Shown here one piece after another: positions 15,401 through 27,168 of a stretch of 64,000 nt of DNA. Made by a program: the position numbers and the translations under genes. The notes under the pieces are model-generated. The model did no database searches and had not been told where the DNA came from. It saw nothing but the letters and a program-made list of their open reading frames with translations. Source of the DNA: Panonychus citri (Eukaryota > Arthropoda > Arachnida > Trombidiformes > Tetranychidae); assembly GCF_014898815.1 (NCBI RefSeq), contig NW_026515445.1:1364001-1428000 (forward strand). Reading direction: 5' to 3'. Positions within the stretch are counted from its first letter, which is position 1, and every line of letters starts with the position of its first letter.

Positions 15401-18400
15401 CAACCTTTACCCTGAGAAATGGATTCCCAATCCATTGATGATTTCAATTTGAATCATATTCTTATGTCCAGTCAGCATGATGATGCTCTTGAGGTTTAAG
15501 TTCAGCTATATCTCAATTAACTCTGATTGATGAACTTTTTCATCTGACCTGGAATCTTGGACGCAGTAACTTTTCAGCCATTTATCAATTGCTTTTAATC
15601 AGATTTAAACCAGAACTTTTCTCATTGCTCAGCAAAAGTATTAAAAAATAGAACTTTTTTCCGAATAAAAAAATGTAACATCTTTATTGTTGTTTTTGAC
15701 TCTATTTATCAACATGAAGATGAACCAATAATTCTCTGTCACCATATTGATGAGTATTTTTCTGCTGATTTCATAATAATATAACATTGAACTGAGAATC
15801 GAATCATCTACAATTTTATCTCTTAATTGAATGGTTACCAATACACATGCAAACTGATTGTTGATTTCTATTAATAATTGTATCGAATTGTATCATTTTG
15901 ATCTTCTGAGATTCCAGTTTAGTTCCGTAACCATGATATTTACCAAAGGAATTCAACTCTCTTCTAGTTTATAGTAATAATAACTTTGATTTAGTTTCTC
16001 TGTCTCGTTATTATTTAATTTGGTTCCACTTTTTCAACTCATTCAATTCTTGTTGATGTTAATTGTGCCTATTAACACTTTTCCATGAAAGTTGGTTGAT
16101 TGATTTTCATGGGTTTCTTTTTAATCGTACAAACCTGAGGCTCGGCGTGATAAATATAATGATAATTGTGATTCAAGTTCTAAAAAAAGGTTAAGATGAA
16201 TATAATCGCAGCTCGTTAATTTTATCTGATAACATGTTTCAACTCAGTTACCTTAGTTATTTTTATTGTGATTCTGTTGGGAATGTGGTCATATTACATT
16301 AACTGAGAGATGAAAAGGATTTATCACAATTAAGCTTCATGCAAGAAAAAAAAAGATTGCATGTAATTTAATAAGGCATATTAACCTTTAACACATAGCG
16401 AGATATTAATCATAGTAATCATCTGGAACTTGAGTTATCATGATCCATTTCAACTCATTATCATGTTAGTCACAAGCATCAACAATCAATAGTTATCCAA
16501 TGATTGTAAAAAACAATCATATTAAACTCAAATAAGCTTAATTGTGAAGGGGAAAAGGAAATTGGGAAACATGGAAAAGCATCTTAGCTCATCGTTTAGT
16601 ATTAATATTTTTTTTATTAATAATTCTGATTGAATCGTGTTAACTTCCTTTGGCCTTGAGTTCATGAAACTTTTTCAACATTTCATTTAATTGAATGTTT
16701 GTAATCAATGTAATATTTTGTCTGTATGTTTATCATCATTGTTATCATTACAATAACAGATAATATAATGTTGACAGAAATATTTATCCCTCGAGTATAC
16801 TCATTAAAATGTGAATATTGTCAATCATTTTCGTTCCCCTGCAACATTCTGGCTTGAATCCAGATAAATGTAATCAGAATCATGGTGATAATCAATGAAT
16901 AACAATAACTTCACTCTCGGCTTAATCATTAACCATTCCCTTGGCTTTGAATTTATCCAGGAACAAAACATTTCACTCATAATTATCATCATGATTCTAA
17001 TGATTGAATGTAAAAGCTCAATCTCTTTTTTTTGTCAGAATTTCATTCACCAACCATGATTATTGTTAGCTTACCAACATGAGAAAATTAAAATATTGTG
17101 TTAATGAGTAACAACTGGATTTGATATCAAAAGTGAATCCATGATAATAACAAACAACAACAAACAGCTAATGAGCTCATAAGTTAATTTGACAAAAGCT
17201 CATCTTTTCAGCTGAATTTCATTAGCACTTTGAAAAATATCTTGGTGTTATCCAGGCATTTAGATTCCCAAAATCATGTTATATTGTGAAACCAAAGCTA
17301 ATTCAAGTTGATGATTGTTATTACGATCTCTTGAACAGTAACAATGATATTAAACGTTTTACTTGGTGTTAGAATGCAATTGATTAGTTGATCATGATCC
17401 ATACTAATTGTTTGCTTGGTTAAGTAACTGAGGAGATTATTCATTTTTTTGTTAATTGTTTTTGCACATTATTTTTATATGAATACCCTCTGAATATGTC
17501 AATCAAATGAGAACATCGTTTCCTTAAGTTCCCATTTATTCAACTTGAACATGGAAAATTTTTAACAGATCTTGTCATAATCACTGTTCATTTAATTGAA
17601 TGGAATTCAGTTCTGAAGAGAGAGAATTTGGTGAAATAATCGATATTATCAGATTTAAGATGATGAGAAAACGTTAAGAACTATTTAAGCCTCTTGATAT
17701 CATCATTAGACTCGAAATGCCTTAAATTGTATCACAATTATATCGATTCACAGACAGAATTGTAACCAACTTGTATCATTATGATAATGAATACAAATCT
17801 CCCTTTTTCTTATAAGTTGTTTGGTGTTTCAAGATAATTTATCAATAGAAAGAAACAGAATTTGTGTTGAGAGTCATGCTTCTGAAAAATGAACATTCAG
17901 TTTGGTCGAAGGAGTAAAATGAATTTCCTCTAACCTTAGTGTCCAATTTGAATATAAAGTAGAAAAGTGTTTAATCAAAAGATGAAATTCTGTCTTAATT
18001 AATCTGTTAATTATTTTTTGTTCGAAAAAAATCAATTAAGTTTCTGTTTTAAAGATAATTATTCCGAGAATGTTTCATCCTTAGATATAAGGTGAATGTT
18101 ATATTATCTTGACTATCATGTTGTTGAGTCTCGAGAATATGATTAACATGAAGATGATCGTGTTAGTTGATTCTGATAAGGAAGAAGAAGATGATGATGA
18201 TGATAAGATGCACAGGGAAAGCTACATGAGAAGATGAGGATGAAAAACGAATAAGGAAAAGATAAGATGATAATAAGACTTGAATTTATCATCTTTGTCA
18301 TCGTTTAGATAATAATCACCATTCAGCTAACCCAATATACAAGATACGAGGGATTCCTGTGGTGAAATAGATGATGACCTTTGTAGATATTATTTAAGTG

Positions 18401-20714
18401 AATTGGTAAACTAAATACTGACCATCAATTCTGTTGATTATTATCATAATTATTTATATTATTATTTCCGTATCATCTTGTTCATCAAGATGATGAAACT
18501 CTCATCATGTATAATTTTGTTACTATCAAATTGTTAACCTTTGACAGAGATGAAGTTCATTTATCCCTTTGAATGATGATCAATGTAATCAGATAATCTT
18601 GATGAAAATTCCAACTCATTTCTCATGTTAATCTATTCAGCTTTTCATCAATTTTATTGACATTTTCAACTCGATGCCTTCTAATTATTGCAACAGTCAA
18701 GATAATCTCACACCAATAATCAATCAATCAGTTAATTGTTAGTTGGTTATATAAACTCGTTTGTAAAATTTTACACAAATCATTTGCTAAATCATCAATT
18801 AGTTGGTTAATCAAAAATTCACATTTGACCGGATTAATGGTCATGAAAATTTAAATCCTTTAATCTTTGCACTTTGTTAATGATGTAATAAAAGGTTAAA
18901 GCAGAAAAGATTACATTTGAATGATGATCAAAAGTGATTAACTTAAATTGTTTGTGATGATTAAGAAAAATACAAAAGTTAATCAACCAACTACAAAGGG
19001 ATTTGATAAGTTAACTGTTAATCCTTGATTGTTATTTCAAATCCAAGGTTAATTACCATCAGGATAATACAGTCAAATTGTTTCACTGTCAAGAAAATTG
19101 TAGATCACAATTAAAAAAATGAATCAAGTTGAGGAAAAAAAAACTCATAGTGATGATAATGAAAAACTTTGCATCTAAACTTTTTCTTTCGATTTTTTTT
19201 CAGGACGAACTCAGAGTTTCTTTCCTTGAATGTATGAAACAAGGTTAGTTAACAATCAGCTTAGAATCGAGATGTTTAATTAATCTGAATGAATTGTTAA
19301 TTGTTTTTACAGATGAAGAGTCACTGAATAAGAGACGAGCTCAAAGTCAAGCAAACTTGCTGTAAGTATCGAGAATTAATCTCACCCATGAAAAGATATT
19401 GATTTTGATGAGATGAAATTGATTATGATTATTTATGTTGATTATTAATTTAATCTAAATAGATGGAGCTCCCAAGGATCTTCCTATGGTCATATATTAT
19501 ATCCAACAAATTCAGGTCCTCTCAATCAAACCTATGGTAAATATTTTCGTTTCCTCTTTTTTGCTTCATCCTCCCATTTCCTTTTCCGGTAAAAAGTGTA
19601 TGGATTGAGGTTTGATTAAAGATAAAGATAAATATCAAATGAATCTATAAGATCTTGTGTATACCGTTAATATATAGATATTAGGAAATATCAAAATAAT
19701 GATAATAAAGTGTTGATGATGATGAGGATAAATATGAAGATAGTTAAGGAATTGATCTTAACAAAAATGATTATCAGATTAATTCTGGCTGATTCAGAGC
19801 TCATGAACTTTTCTATGATCGACATTTTCTCCATGATCGTGAGTTTATCCAATCTGTTTTTTACAGTTATCCTCATTATCGATTCCTCATGATAATATCA
19901 TCGACAAACAATGTTTGATTTATCATGAACCAGAATTTGGTACAAACAATGTTAAGACTTGTGACTGAACATTAACTGGTCTCGATAACAATCAGATTAG
20001 TTGTGATGATAATAATAATGCTCATGAGATAATTCAAGAAAGACCATGAAAGCTTAGTCAGCAGTAATCATTAAACCATAAGCTAATCATCAATAGTATA
20101 TATCATCCTGAGAGTCATCACAATCATTTACTGTTTTCTTTGGGTCGATCACAAATCCAAATTAATTATCTCTTGATTAACAATTTAATTTACACACCGA
20201 GAAGGTTTGAATCAGTTAACTCAGGTTGAAATTTTCTGGCCCAAATCATATAATCCATTTTATTTAGATACAGAAAGAGTCAACTAGGGAAATAGAAACT
20301 ATTTATTACAGAGAAACTAATTAAATCTGAATTAATCAGTAACCAATGAACTTTTAATTCTGTTTACAAAAATCTCTACCATTTAATTTCTCTCTGTTGT
20401 TATTTGTTAATCATTCACCTTGAAATTATAATCATCAGATTTGTTGTTATCTCTGGTTTTGAGTGTTAACCAATGAGTCTATGTAAATATTTACCCAACA
20501 ATCAACAGCCTCTTTTTTTCACTATTCAATTGATTCTGAATACAAATTGTTTGTAAAATTTAAATACAACAATCAAATGACAATCTAATACTTGAGTAAA
20601 CACAATCAACGTCAAAATCTATTGAATTAACATGTTAATCTTATTTTCCTATTATCTTATATATCAGGTTTCCGGGCTAAATGTGAACTCCTTCAAGCAT
20701 CACTATTAAAATGA
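5414..20714 (+). CDS. Dscam-like cell adhesion molecule, 3' part (multi-exon)
   Basis: Ten exons can be joined with matching phases: 5414-5545, 6237-6404, 8536-8606, 9918-10743, 12809-12961, 13378-13721, 19204-19243, 19313-19361, 19463-19536 and 20668-20714 (stop TGA 20712-20714). All introns have GT donors and AG acceptors. The product has four fibronectin type III domains, one transmembrane helix and a cytoplasmic tail of roughly 180 residues. Wording inside the FN3 domains (for example CGTPYHVSLLAYNSMGRG and GAGTTEAEYKIATLT) is typical of Dscam proteins. These are single-pass surface receptors for homophilic recognition and neurite self-avoidance. By similarity the domains correspond to Dscam FN1, FN2 and the last two FN3s. 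FN3-FN4-Ig10 appear to be absent, as in shortened chelicerate Dscams. The amino-terminal half is not in the window. Confidence 0.85.
8536..8606 (+). CDS. Dscam-like: exon coding start of second FN3 domain
   Basis: A 71-nt exon (acceptor CAG, donor GTAAGT) reading VPDNPPSHLQVSATGSTSIR then VSWQ. It joins phase 1 to the exon ending at 6404 and phase 0 to the exon at 9918. The SIRVSWQ strand with its conserved tryptophan is a Dscam FN3 hallmark. It is too short for an ORF search and is found only by splice-phase logic. Confidence 0.8.
9918..10743 (+). CDS. Dscam-like: large exon, rest of FN3-2 plus two more FN3 domains
   Basis: Acceptor TGCAG and donor GTGAGT. The exon completes the second FN3 domain (GYYIGYKKMED ... 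YTVVVQAYNNKGAGPLSEE). It then encodes a third FN3 from KPGAPNLKI to VSVKTQG and a fourth from PRPPEKE to YKIATLTENG. The third and fourth resemble Dscam FN5 and FN6. No Ig domain lies between FN3-2 and FN3-3, although canonical Dscam has FN3, FN4 and Ig10 there. Confidence 0.9.
12809..12961 (+). CDS. Dscam-like: transmembrane exon
   Basis: Acceptor TTCAG, donor GTGAGT, phase 1 at both ends. About 16 extracellular residues (EYLHQQGDSSN...) are followed by one hydrophobic helix of about 25 residues (from IISLIVPVISSFAILFALII to LVYC). A basic stop-transfer stretch HNKSRS follows. A phase 1/1 exon can be swapped or skipped without changing frame. Some Dscams use alternative transmembrane exons, but only one is visible here. 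Confidence 0.85.
13378..13721 (+). CDS. Dscam-like: first cytoplasmic exon
   Basis: Acceptor TTAG, donor GTAAGA, ending in phase 0. It reads YGASSCGESQPKSECLALDD onward, contains a glutamine-rich run (HHQQSQQQQRQ) and ends ...NLPAKST. The tail is polar and low-complexity, as in Dscam cytoplasmic regions. If the donor is not used, the frame stays open for 21 further residues (VRGVTS... to a TGA at 13788-13790), so a short alternative tail is possible. Confidence 0.8.
13722..19203. other. Long intron of the Dscam-like gene
   Basis: About 5.5 kb with no supported exon. Short open frames here are low-complexity (K/E-rich or F/I-rich) and lack family character. A CT run at 14892-14911 and several GAT-type runs are present. 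Flanking exons are both phase 0 at this junction, so nothing is needed inside, though unseen small exons cannot be excluded. Confidence 0.6.
14892..14911. repeat. (TC)n microsatellite
   Basis: Pure TC dinucleotide run of 20 bases inside the long Dscam-like intron. Confidence 0.9.
19204..20714 (+). CDS. Dscam-like: cytoplasmic tail small exons and stop
   Basis: Four small exons: 19204-19243 (40 nt, DELRVSFLECMKQ), 19313-19361 (49 nt, DEESLNKRRAQSQANL), 19463-19536 (74 nt, WSSQGSSYGHILYPTNSGPL...) and 20668-20714 (GFRAKCELLQASLLK, TGA). Junction phases run 0, 1, 2, 1 and every donor and acceptor is GT/AG. The first two introns are only 69 and 101 bp. Because phases differ at successive junctions, single-exon skipping would shift frame, so these exons are probably constitutive. 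Confidence 0.75.
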
Positions 20715-23700
20715 ATCATAAATAATAACTGGATATCCTGATGAGAAATCATGATGAATATTATTCTGGACAAGATGAGGATGACAAAGTTACTTTGAAT
20801 CTGAAAGAGAAAAGGAAAAACAGTGACAATAGAAAATGCGTTTACCACAAAGAGAGAAGAAAGAAAAAGACAGAACTGAACATTCTTATCATGATAATAG
20901 TTACAATGAACAAAAAAACATGATAACATAGAATCAAGAGAAAAGAGGATAAGGACGAAGATGCTGGATGATGATGATGATGATGATGAAAGTAAAGAAA
21001 ACCTCGAAAAAACAACAAGATGAAAGATGAAAGAAAAGACGGATAAACTAACATAAGAAGTTGGAAGTAAATAGATGATATAACATTAGTTTTCTCATGA
21101 TATCTACTTTTTTCTGGGTTTTATTGTGAGAGGAAATTTTTCACCGTAAACATGAGTGTGTGCACCATGAATGTTCATGATTGAGTTGATATTATGAATT
21201 AGCTGAACAAGTAAACAGACAAATCATGAAACGAGATGATAACCAACTATAAACGATAACCAAGATTATTAACAGTCAAGTTTGATTTGGAAATGGAAAA
21301 TCATCTTGATCATCTTATGCCTTTGATAACAACATGAAGATGATGATTCTGATCATGATGATAAAAAACAAGCATCTGTGATAAATATACAAGAAAATAA
21401 AATATATATATCTGTATAAATATTATATTGTGATAACATTTCATTCACTGTTTCCTTTTTCCCTATTTGCCTCTACCTTCAGAACTTTTTTTTCAATTTC
21501 TTCATTTTCCATCTCTTAAATTTATCATCGTTCATAATTTTTTCATGAAATTGGGGCAAAATTCAACATTTCTACTGGATCAGAGTTCCAACTGTGTTCT
21601 CTAACTGAGCTAAGCAAATGGGTCAGAACTTTCTACTGAATCTCTTCCAATGCGGGTAATTAGGTGCTCATTTTAATCACATGAACATTTCAGTTCTGGA
21701 TGAACTTTTTGTTGTCTCAATCTATCATTAAATCTTAGATTGAGATTAAATTTGTATTTATATTAATAAAAGAAATACTGTAAATTCTGTAGCTATAATT
21801 GTTGGCAAAATTAACAAACAATTTATTTGCTATTGATAATTAAACGAATTATGTTTTGCTCTTTAACTGAACAATTAATCAAATTAAATTCATTCTAAAT
21901 ATTTCTGATTAAACCAGTTCTCTTCATGATTAATTATTACTATCCAAAACTCAACAATCTATTTGATAACATAATTGAATGAAAATATTATTACATTATG
22001 ATTAATGTTCTGATGATGGAAACATTTTTTTAGGAACATTTCAAAAACATTTCAACATTGAGACACATTAAGAACCCTGAATAATCATGGGTGTGATTAA
22101 ATCGTATTCTGGTAAGTTAGATTTCGGTTCATTCAATGAATCTGATCAACTATCATGATTATCATGACTTCATTGTGATTATCATCTAGTAAAAGCATGA
22201 GACTGTAATGGTTATTTCGATCTTCCCGAATTGGAAGTTGATTTATTTCATTAATCGTTTCATCTTGTCGATGGTTTTTTCTTCTCTTGATTATTAGCAG
22301 TATTTGCTGTTCTCATGGTGATGAGAAAATTGTTGGCAAGAGGACACAATGAATATATCAACAATTGACAAAAGACACACATTGTGAGACCTTGTCACAG
22401 AAGTGGGAGTGAAAAATCAAATGTCCAACTGAGAGTGAAGATAAAAAGCATCTGATTGAGATAAACTATCATAGATGACAGATGAAGAAAGAGAAAGAGA
22501 GAGATAAAAGGACGAGATAAATACAGAGACATGAATATACACAGAGAAATGTATAATAGGAAGAGAAAAAGTTAACATATACATTAAAAGTCCAAGAAAA
22601 ATGTTGATGAAAAAAGTCTAAAGGAAAATGAGAACTTTTTTTCTGCTTATTCAGTCATCCAAGTCGATGCAGTACAACTTATCATGATGTAGCTCAGAAT
22701 GGAAATGGAATCCAGAAATCGAACCAACAGCCTGTGGATTGAAAAGTAAAGAGTATTTTCTTCATGAGCTTGATCACAATATTGATCTGATGAGGTATTT
22801 ATAAGCCTCAGGAAAGATGAGATAAAAAAAGTTTCCATGGGATATTAGTAAGAGAAGAAAAATTCCATTGAAATTTAACCTAAGAATTTTCTTCTTCTTG
22901 TTCTATTGTATTGAGCCAACATCTTATCTGGATTATTCTTAAATAAGGTTCTCTTTTTTCCTACTCTCGTTCCATGAAACTGTTTCCGTTTGTCAGTTAA
23001 ACATCATAACGAAAAAGAAGCAAACTAATGAAGACGATGATGGAAAGTCCAATTATAAGCTTTATCCGTATCCAATTTCTGATCTGATTTTTTTCTCTTT
23101 CATTTCGAGAGATGCATCATCTCTTTATCATTCCAAGTATTCTCAACTCTCGACATCTTATCATCTTCAAATTTCCTTCCGAGATGATAACTAGAAGATA
23201 ACTTGATAACCACATCAATTCAATCAATTTTTTTCTCTTATTCCAATTTTCGGCTTACTCGATATTCATTTATATCAATATTGTTTTGTTATCTGATGAG
23301 CATGATGATATTTTAACGATTATCATGTTAACTATGATGAATTTTGAGATCACTTCTGTACCATTATCGTCATCCTTGTCATCATTCTTTTTCTCTTCCT
23401 TTTCCTTCTTTGTTTTTTGTTTTTTTCTTTTTCTTGAGTTTTTTTTCGCCCTCTTCCTTTCCTTTGATATCATTATCTGAATTTGATATAATATGATTGT
23501 ATGTGTATTAGATGAAGGGAAAAATGTTATAATATATTGATTGAATGATACAAATATAATGATATAAATTATTGGAAAGTTAACCGACAGAATGTATTCC
23601 AATGGACATTTATTATGATAATCCAATGCTATCTAATATTGTCATCTGGTGAAAGAACAACAAAAAAAGTTATTGAGTTTTTCTTTCAGGGCTTTTGTTT

Positions 23701-25607
23701 TCTCTCACTAAACAGATTAAGAATTTCAGAGTTTTCGTTCTTCTCTTTCATGGTTTTCTGATTCTTAATAAATGTTCATATAACATGATGTCTACTTATA
23801 AATATCGAATCTAAAAAAATAAGCTTGGATAAAGTATTGTAATCATGAATGACCCATGAAGAGTAAAAAACGGAAAAACTAAACAACGATTTTAATTCAA
23901 TTCAAAGAGAAAACGACACTCTGTATATTCTGGTATAAAACAAAGAAAACTCAAATGCAAAACTTGCTAATTAAAAGTAACAGGTACTGGAAACAGCTCT
24001 GTGGTATCTTGAGTTTACTGCATGTGAGTTTTCATAATGATGTAAAAGACATTCACTAATTGTAGCTAATAGCTGAATAAATGTTCATTGTAAAGAATTG
24101 AGTTGTAGCTCGTTTTGTAAGGTGTTGATAGACAATAGCGTTTATCAGATGATGGATATGCGATCATTATTCAAGTTTATAAATTATATCCACTAAGAGA
24201 TGACCACATGATACTTTTTGATCCAAAGAATTGTTTCTATGGATCAACTCTCATCTTGCTGATGGATTGTTACACTATTAGTTATTGTCTATCTTTTTCT
24301 CTTAAACATAAAGATTAAAGATTGAGAATGAGCTTAAATCCGTAACTTTCAGAGTCTATGGAGACAATTCACTTCCGTTTTCTTTGATTTTATTGTCCTT
24401 TTTGTCTTGTTCATCCTTCTCCTTTTAGAATTATAAATCAGAGGATAACTTTCACGGGAACAAAAGAGAAGAGAAAGAAGAAGAAAAATCAAGAGGAAAA
24501 TGACGATTGGAAACATAAACATGATGGAGATGAAGATGAAGATGAAGATGAGTCGAGAAAAAAAAATAAGAATCAAAGACTAACAAGTAAATTATAAACT
24601 ACAAAATTTACAAGAAAAAGGGACTTCACCAAGCGTAAGGAAACTGTTGTCATCTTCATGATATAATCATCATCATGTTATTGTCTGTGGGGTTTTCTGG
24701 TTTAGGGTGTTACTTGAATTAGACTTTTTTGACATGAAAGTGTCTGAATTGACATCAATAAAAGTCCAATGGTAAATGTAACAAGTCAAAATAAAAACTG
24801 ATAACAGTAAACCGACAAAAAAGAGGCCATGATGTTATAATATCATTGTAAACATTTTAATGGTCAGTGAGTGTGTCCAATAATACAGTTTTTACGATAT
24901 TTCATCAACATTATAATAAAAGTAATTGTCACCATCAGAATAGATTTTATGTAAAATACTCGCCATTCAAAGTAGCTTGATATTATCATTAGAACCATTG
25001 TTATCAATTTGGAGTAAACTTGAAATTCATGATACATTATTGAACTTGCAGGGGCATTAAGTTTTCATCATGATAGTTGGTGATATTTACTCATTGTTGG
25101 CTCGATCAAATCATTTCGTTTATTTCCTTAGCTTGATGATCATAAAGATAGTAATAAACGTTATATTAAGACATTTTTTCAGTCCAAGAAAAAAGCGATG
25201 TGCTTCATTTAACTAAGTCTTATTGACCAAGCTGAATGTTGAATACTCTCATTTGATTTTATTATCTATTATCGTTCGGTATAATCTAATTTAATCAGCT
25301 ACAATTGGAATTGATTTCAATGAGAGATTACCTCTTAATCAGTTAACCAGTGATTTATTTGCTTGTTAAGCTCAATTTGTCATTTTCTTTTATTCAGTTT
25401 CTCTCAAATCAGATTATAATTAAGATTGAAAGAAATCGTCTTCATATTTTTATTTACCAATCTATCTTGTCTCCTGGAGTTTCATCTTTTGTTTTATATT
25501 AAATGCATAAATATAAATAATAGGTGAAATTAATTAGCAAGACCAGGAAATTAGCTCATAGATTCGGTTCATTAGGCTCCACAATATAATCGAGTTATAG
25601 TAAATTA
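20715..25607. other. 3' flank of the Dscam-like gene and intergenic DNA
   Basis: No coding region supported on either strand. The first part must hold the 3' UTR. A GAT trinucleotide run lies at 20967-20989. Open frames on both strands here are low-complexity, built from A-rich or T-rich tracts. Confidence 0.6.
20967..20989. repeat. (GAT)n microsatellite
   Basis: Seven consecutive GAT units; one example of the many shorter GATGAT runs scattered through the window. Confidence 0.9.
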
Positions 25608-26317
25608 TGAAGGGAAGATTTTGGGGATTGACTGAGTAACTTGGTGTTTCTATTGAAACAGGGAAATTCATTTACCAATAGGTTGAATTTTACTGAGTCT
25701 CGCTAGAGTTTCACAATTAATCTACTGATTAATTATCGAACACAGAAGAGCGATTAGTCCTTCACAATCTAATCTTACAAGTACTTTTAGGACCGTAATT
25801 AAGCGCACAGATTAATCAATGAAATGGTTTTTTATTAATTGAATTAGAATATGAAACGAACAGTTTCAAAGTAAAACTCTAACTGATTAACACTATGGTT
25901 AAATCAATGTATCAATAGATTCTAAATGGGGGAAAGCATTTAGAAAAGAACAAAATTTAAGATAAGAAATGGCGCCTTTAGGCTTACAAAGTAAATCAAA
26001 AAGAAACATAAATACGTTAGCTTAATCAAGCTAAACAGAAGATACTTTCCTTATAAGGTTAACCAAGATAAGGATTGTTAATAAAGAAAACAATGAGTTA
26101 TCTTTAGATGATTAAATGATTAAAACAGAAATTTAGAATTAACCCATTATTAAGGTTGATGAGTCTAATTGTCATTTCTTATAAGATTAAAATAAAGAAA
26201 AATGATTAAAATCAAAATGATAATAAAAGAAGAAAAACTAAAGTTAATCCAAAGGTAAATTGTTACCAATCATCGATTACCAATAGGGTTTTAGGAAGTG
26301 CGGATTAATACCTAACA
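25608..26317 (-). repeat. 3' LTR of the Gypsy element
   Basis: 710 bp and, by eye, identical to the other LTR except for three small length differences: one T, one A and a GAA. In element orientation it begins TGTTAGG and ends CCCTTCA. An AATAAA on the minus strand at 25836-25831 could be the polyadenylation signal. The expected polypurine tract just inside it (26318-26331) is weak and only partly purine. Confidence 0.95.
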
Positions 26318-26346
26318 CTGCCCTGGATTTTGATCAAGAACCCTTT

Positions 26347-27138
26347 TTAAAACTTGGTTTGGGATTCGAGGATTAGGATTAGCGTTAGCTGGGGGTCATT
26401 AGAGGAACTGAAAGGGACAATTGCATTGAATCTTTGAGGCATTGGAAGTGGATCCTCTTCAAGTGGCAATAGCTCAATTTCGTAATCACTAGAGTTGATG
26501 GCGATGTCCGAAGTACTTGGGGTGCAGCATCGATCATTGAATCGAGGGGCATCTCGGCTTCCTTCAATACCATAGTAGTACCAATTCTGAGGCCACGAGG
26601 CTCGACCTTCATCTACATTTTTAGCGTAGATTGAGAACAGGTAGGAAACTTCACTATTGTTAACAGTTTTAACACAGTTTCCATAATGGATTCCATCGTT
26701 CAGCTCTTTACATTTTTCCTCTATTTTTTGCCAATAGGCCATGTAAAGTTGAAGACTCAAAAGAGATTCAACAACAGGGGAATGAGGTTCGTTCGGAATT
26801 GTATAGCCACTGAACATAAGAAAAGCAACAAGGCTAAGAGCACAAGCTGATTCCTTATAAGGAGAGAAAAATTGAGTAATCTCCCGCATCTTGGGTTTCA
26901 AGTAGTTCAATTCCGCAATAGTGAGACCAAGAGATTTGAGTTGATTTATCAAACCAGATCCAACTAGGATTTTACATGTCTCTAGATACTGAATCAATTG
27001 ATCGCGAACCGACATGAGGTTTTTTGCATATCTCAAATCACCTCTAGAGAGACCATGATGATGTGTATCCATGTAGGCGATTTCAGGATATCTCACAAAA
27101 GTCTCATAAATGATTTCTTGGTTTCCATCCATGATCAT
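26347..27138 (-). CDS. ORF4: unrecognised 263-residue protein before the 3' LTR
   Basis: It reads from ATG 27138 (a second ATG lies two codons later) to a stop 30 bases from the 3' LTR. The composition is balanced and looks truly coding (YMDTHHHGLSRGDLRYAKNL; SWPQNWYYYGIEG), quite unlike the surrounding AT-rich DNA. I see no known motif, signal peptide or membrane helix. It lies in the same frame as ORF3, separated by one TAA and ten sense codons. It may therefore be the tail of a single ORF3-ORF4 protein interrupted by a nonsense change or made by readthrough. Confidence 0.7.
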   Translation of the reverse strand: MIMDGNQEIIYETFVRYPEIAYMDTHHHGLSRGDLRYAKNLMSVRDQLIQYLETCKILVGSGLINQLKSLGLTIAELNYLKPKMREITQFFSPYKESACALSLVAFLMFSGYTIPNEPHSPVVESLLSLQLYMAYWQKIEEKCKELNDGIHYGNCVKTVNNSEVSYLFSIYAKNVDEGRASWPQNWYYYGIEGSRDAPRFNDRCCTPSTSDIAINSSDYEIELLPLEEDPLPMPQRFNAIVPFSSSNDPQLTLILILESQTKF

Positions 27139-27168
27139 AATCCAACAAGGTCTTGGTGTTATTTTGTT

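Noticed and set aside
23270..23626. 118-codon minus-strand frame rich in Lys/Glu/Asp
   Set aside because: Low-complexity translation of A-rich repeats; the opposite strand is equally open with Phe/Ser runs.
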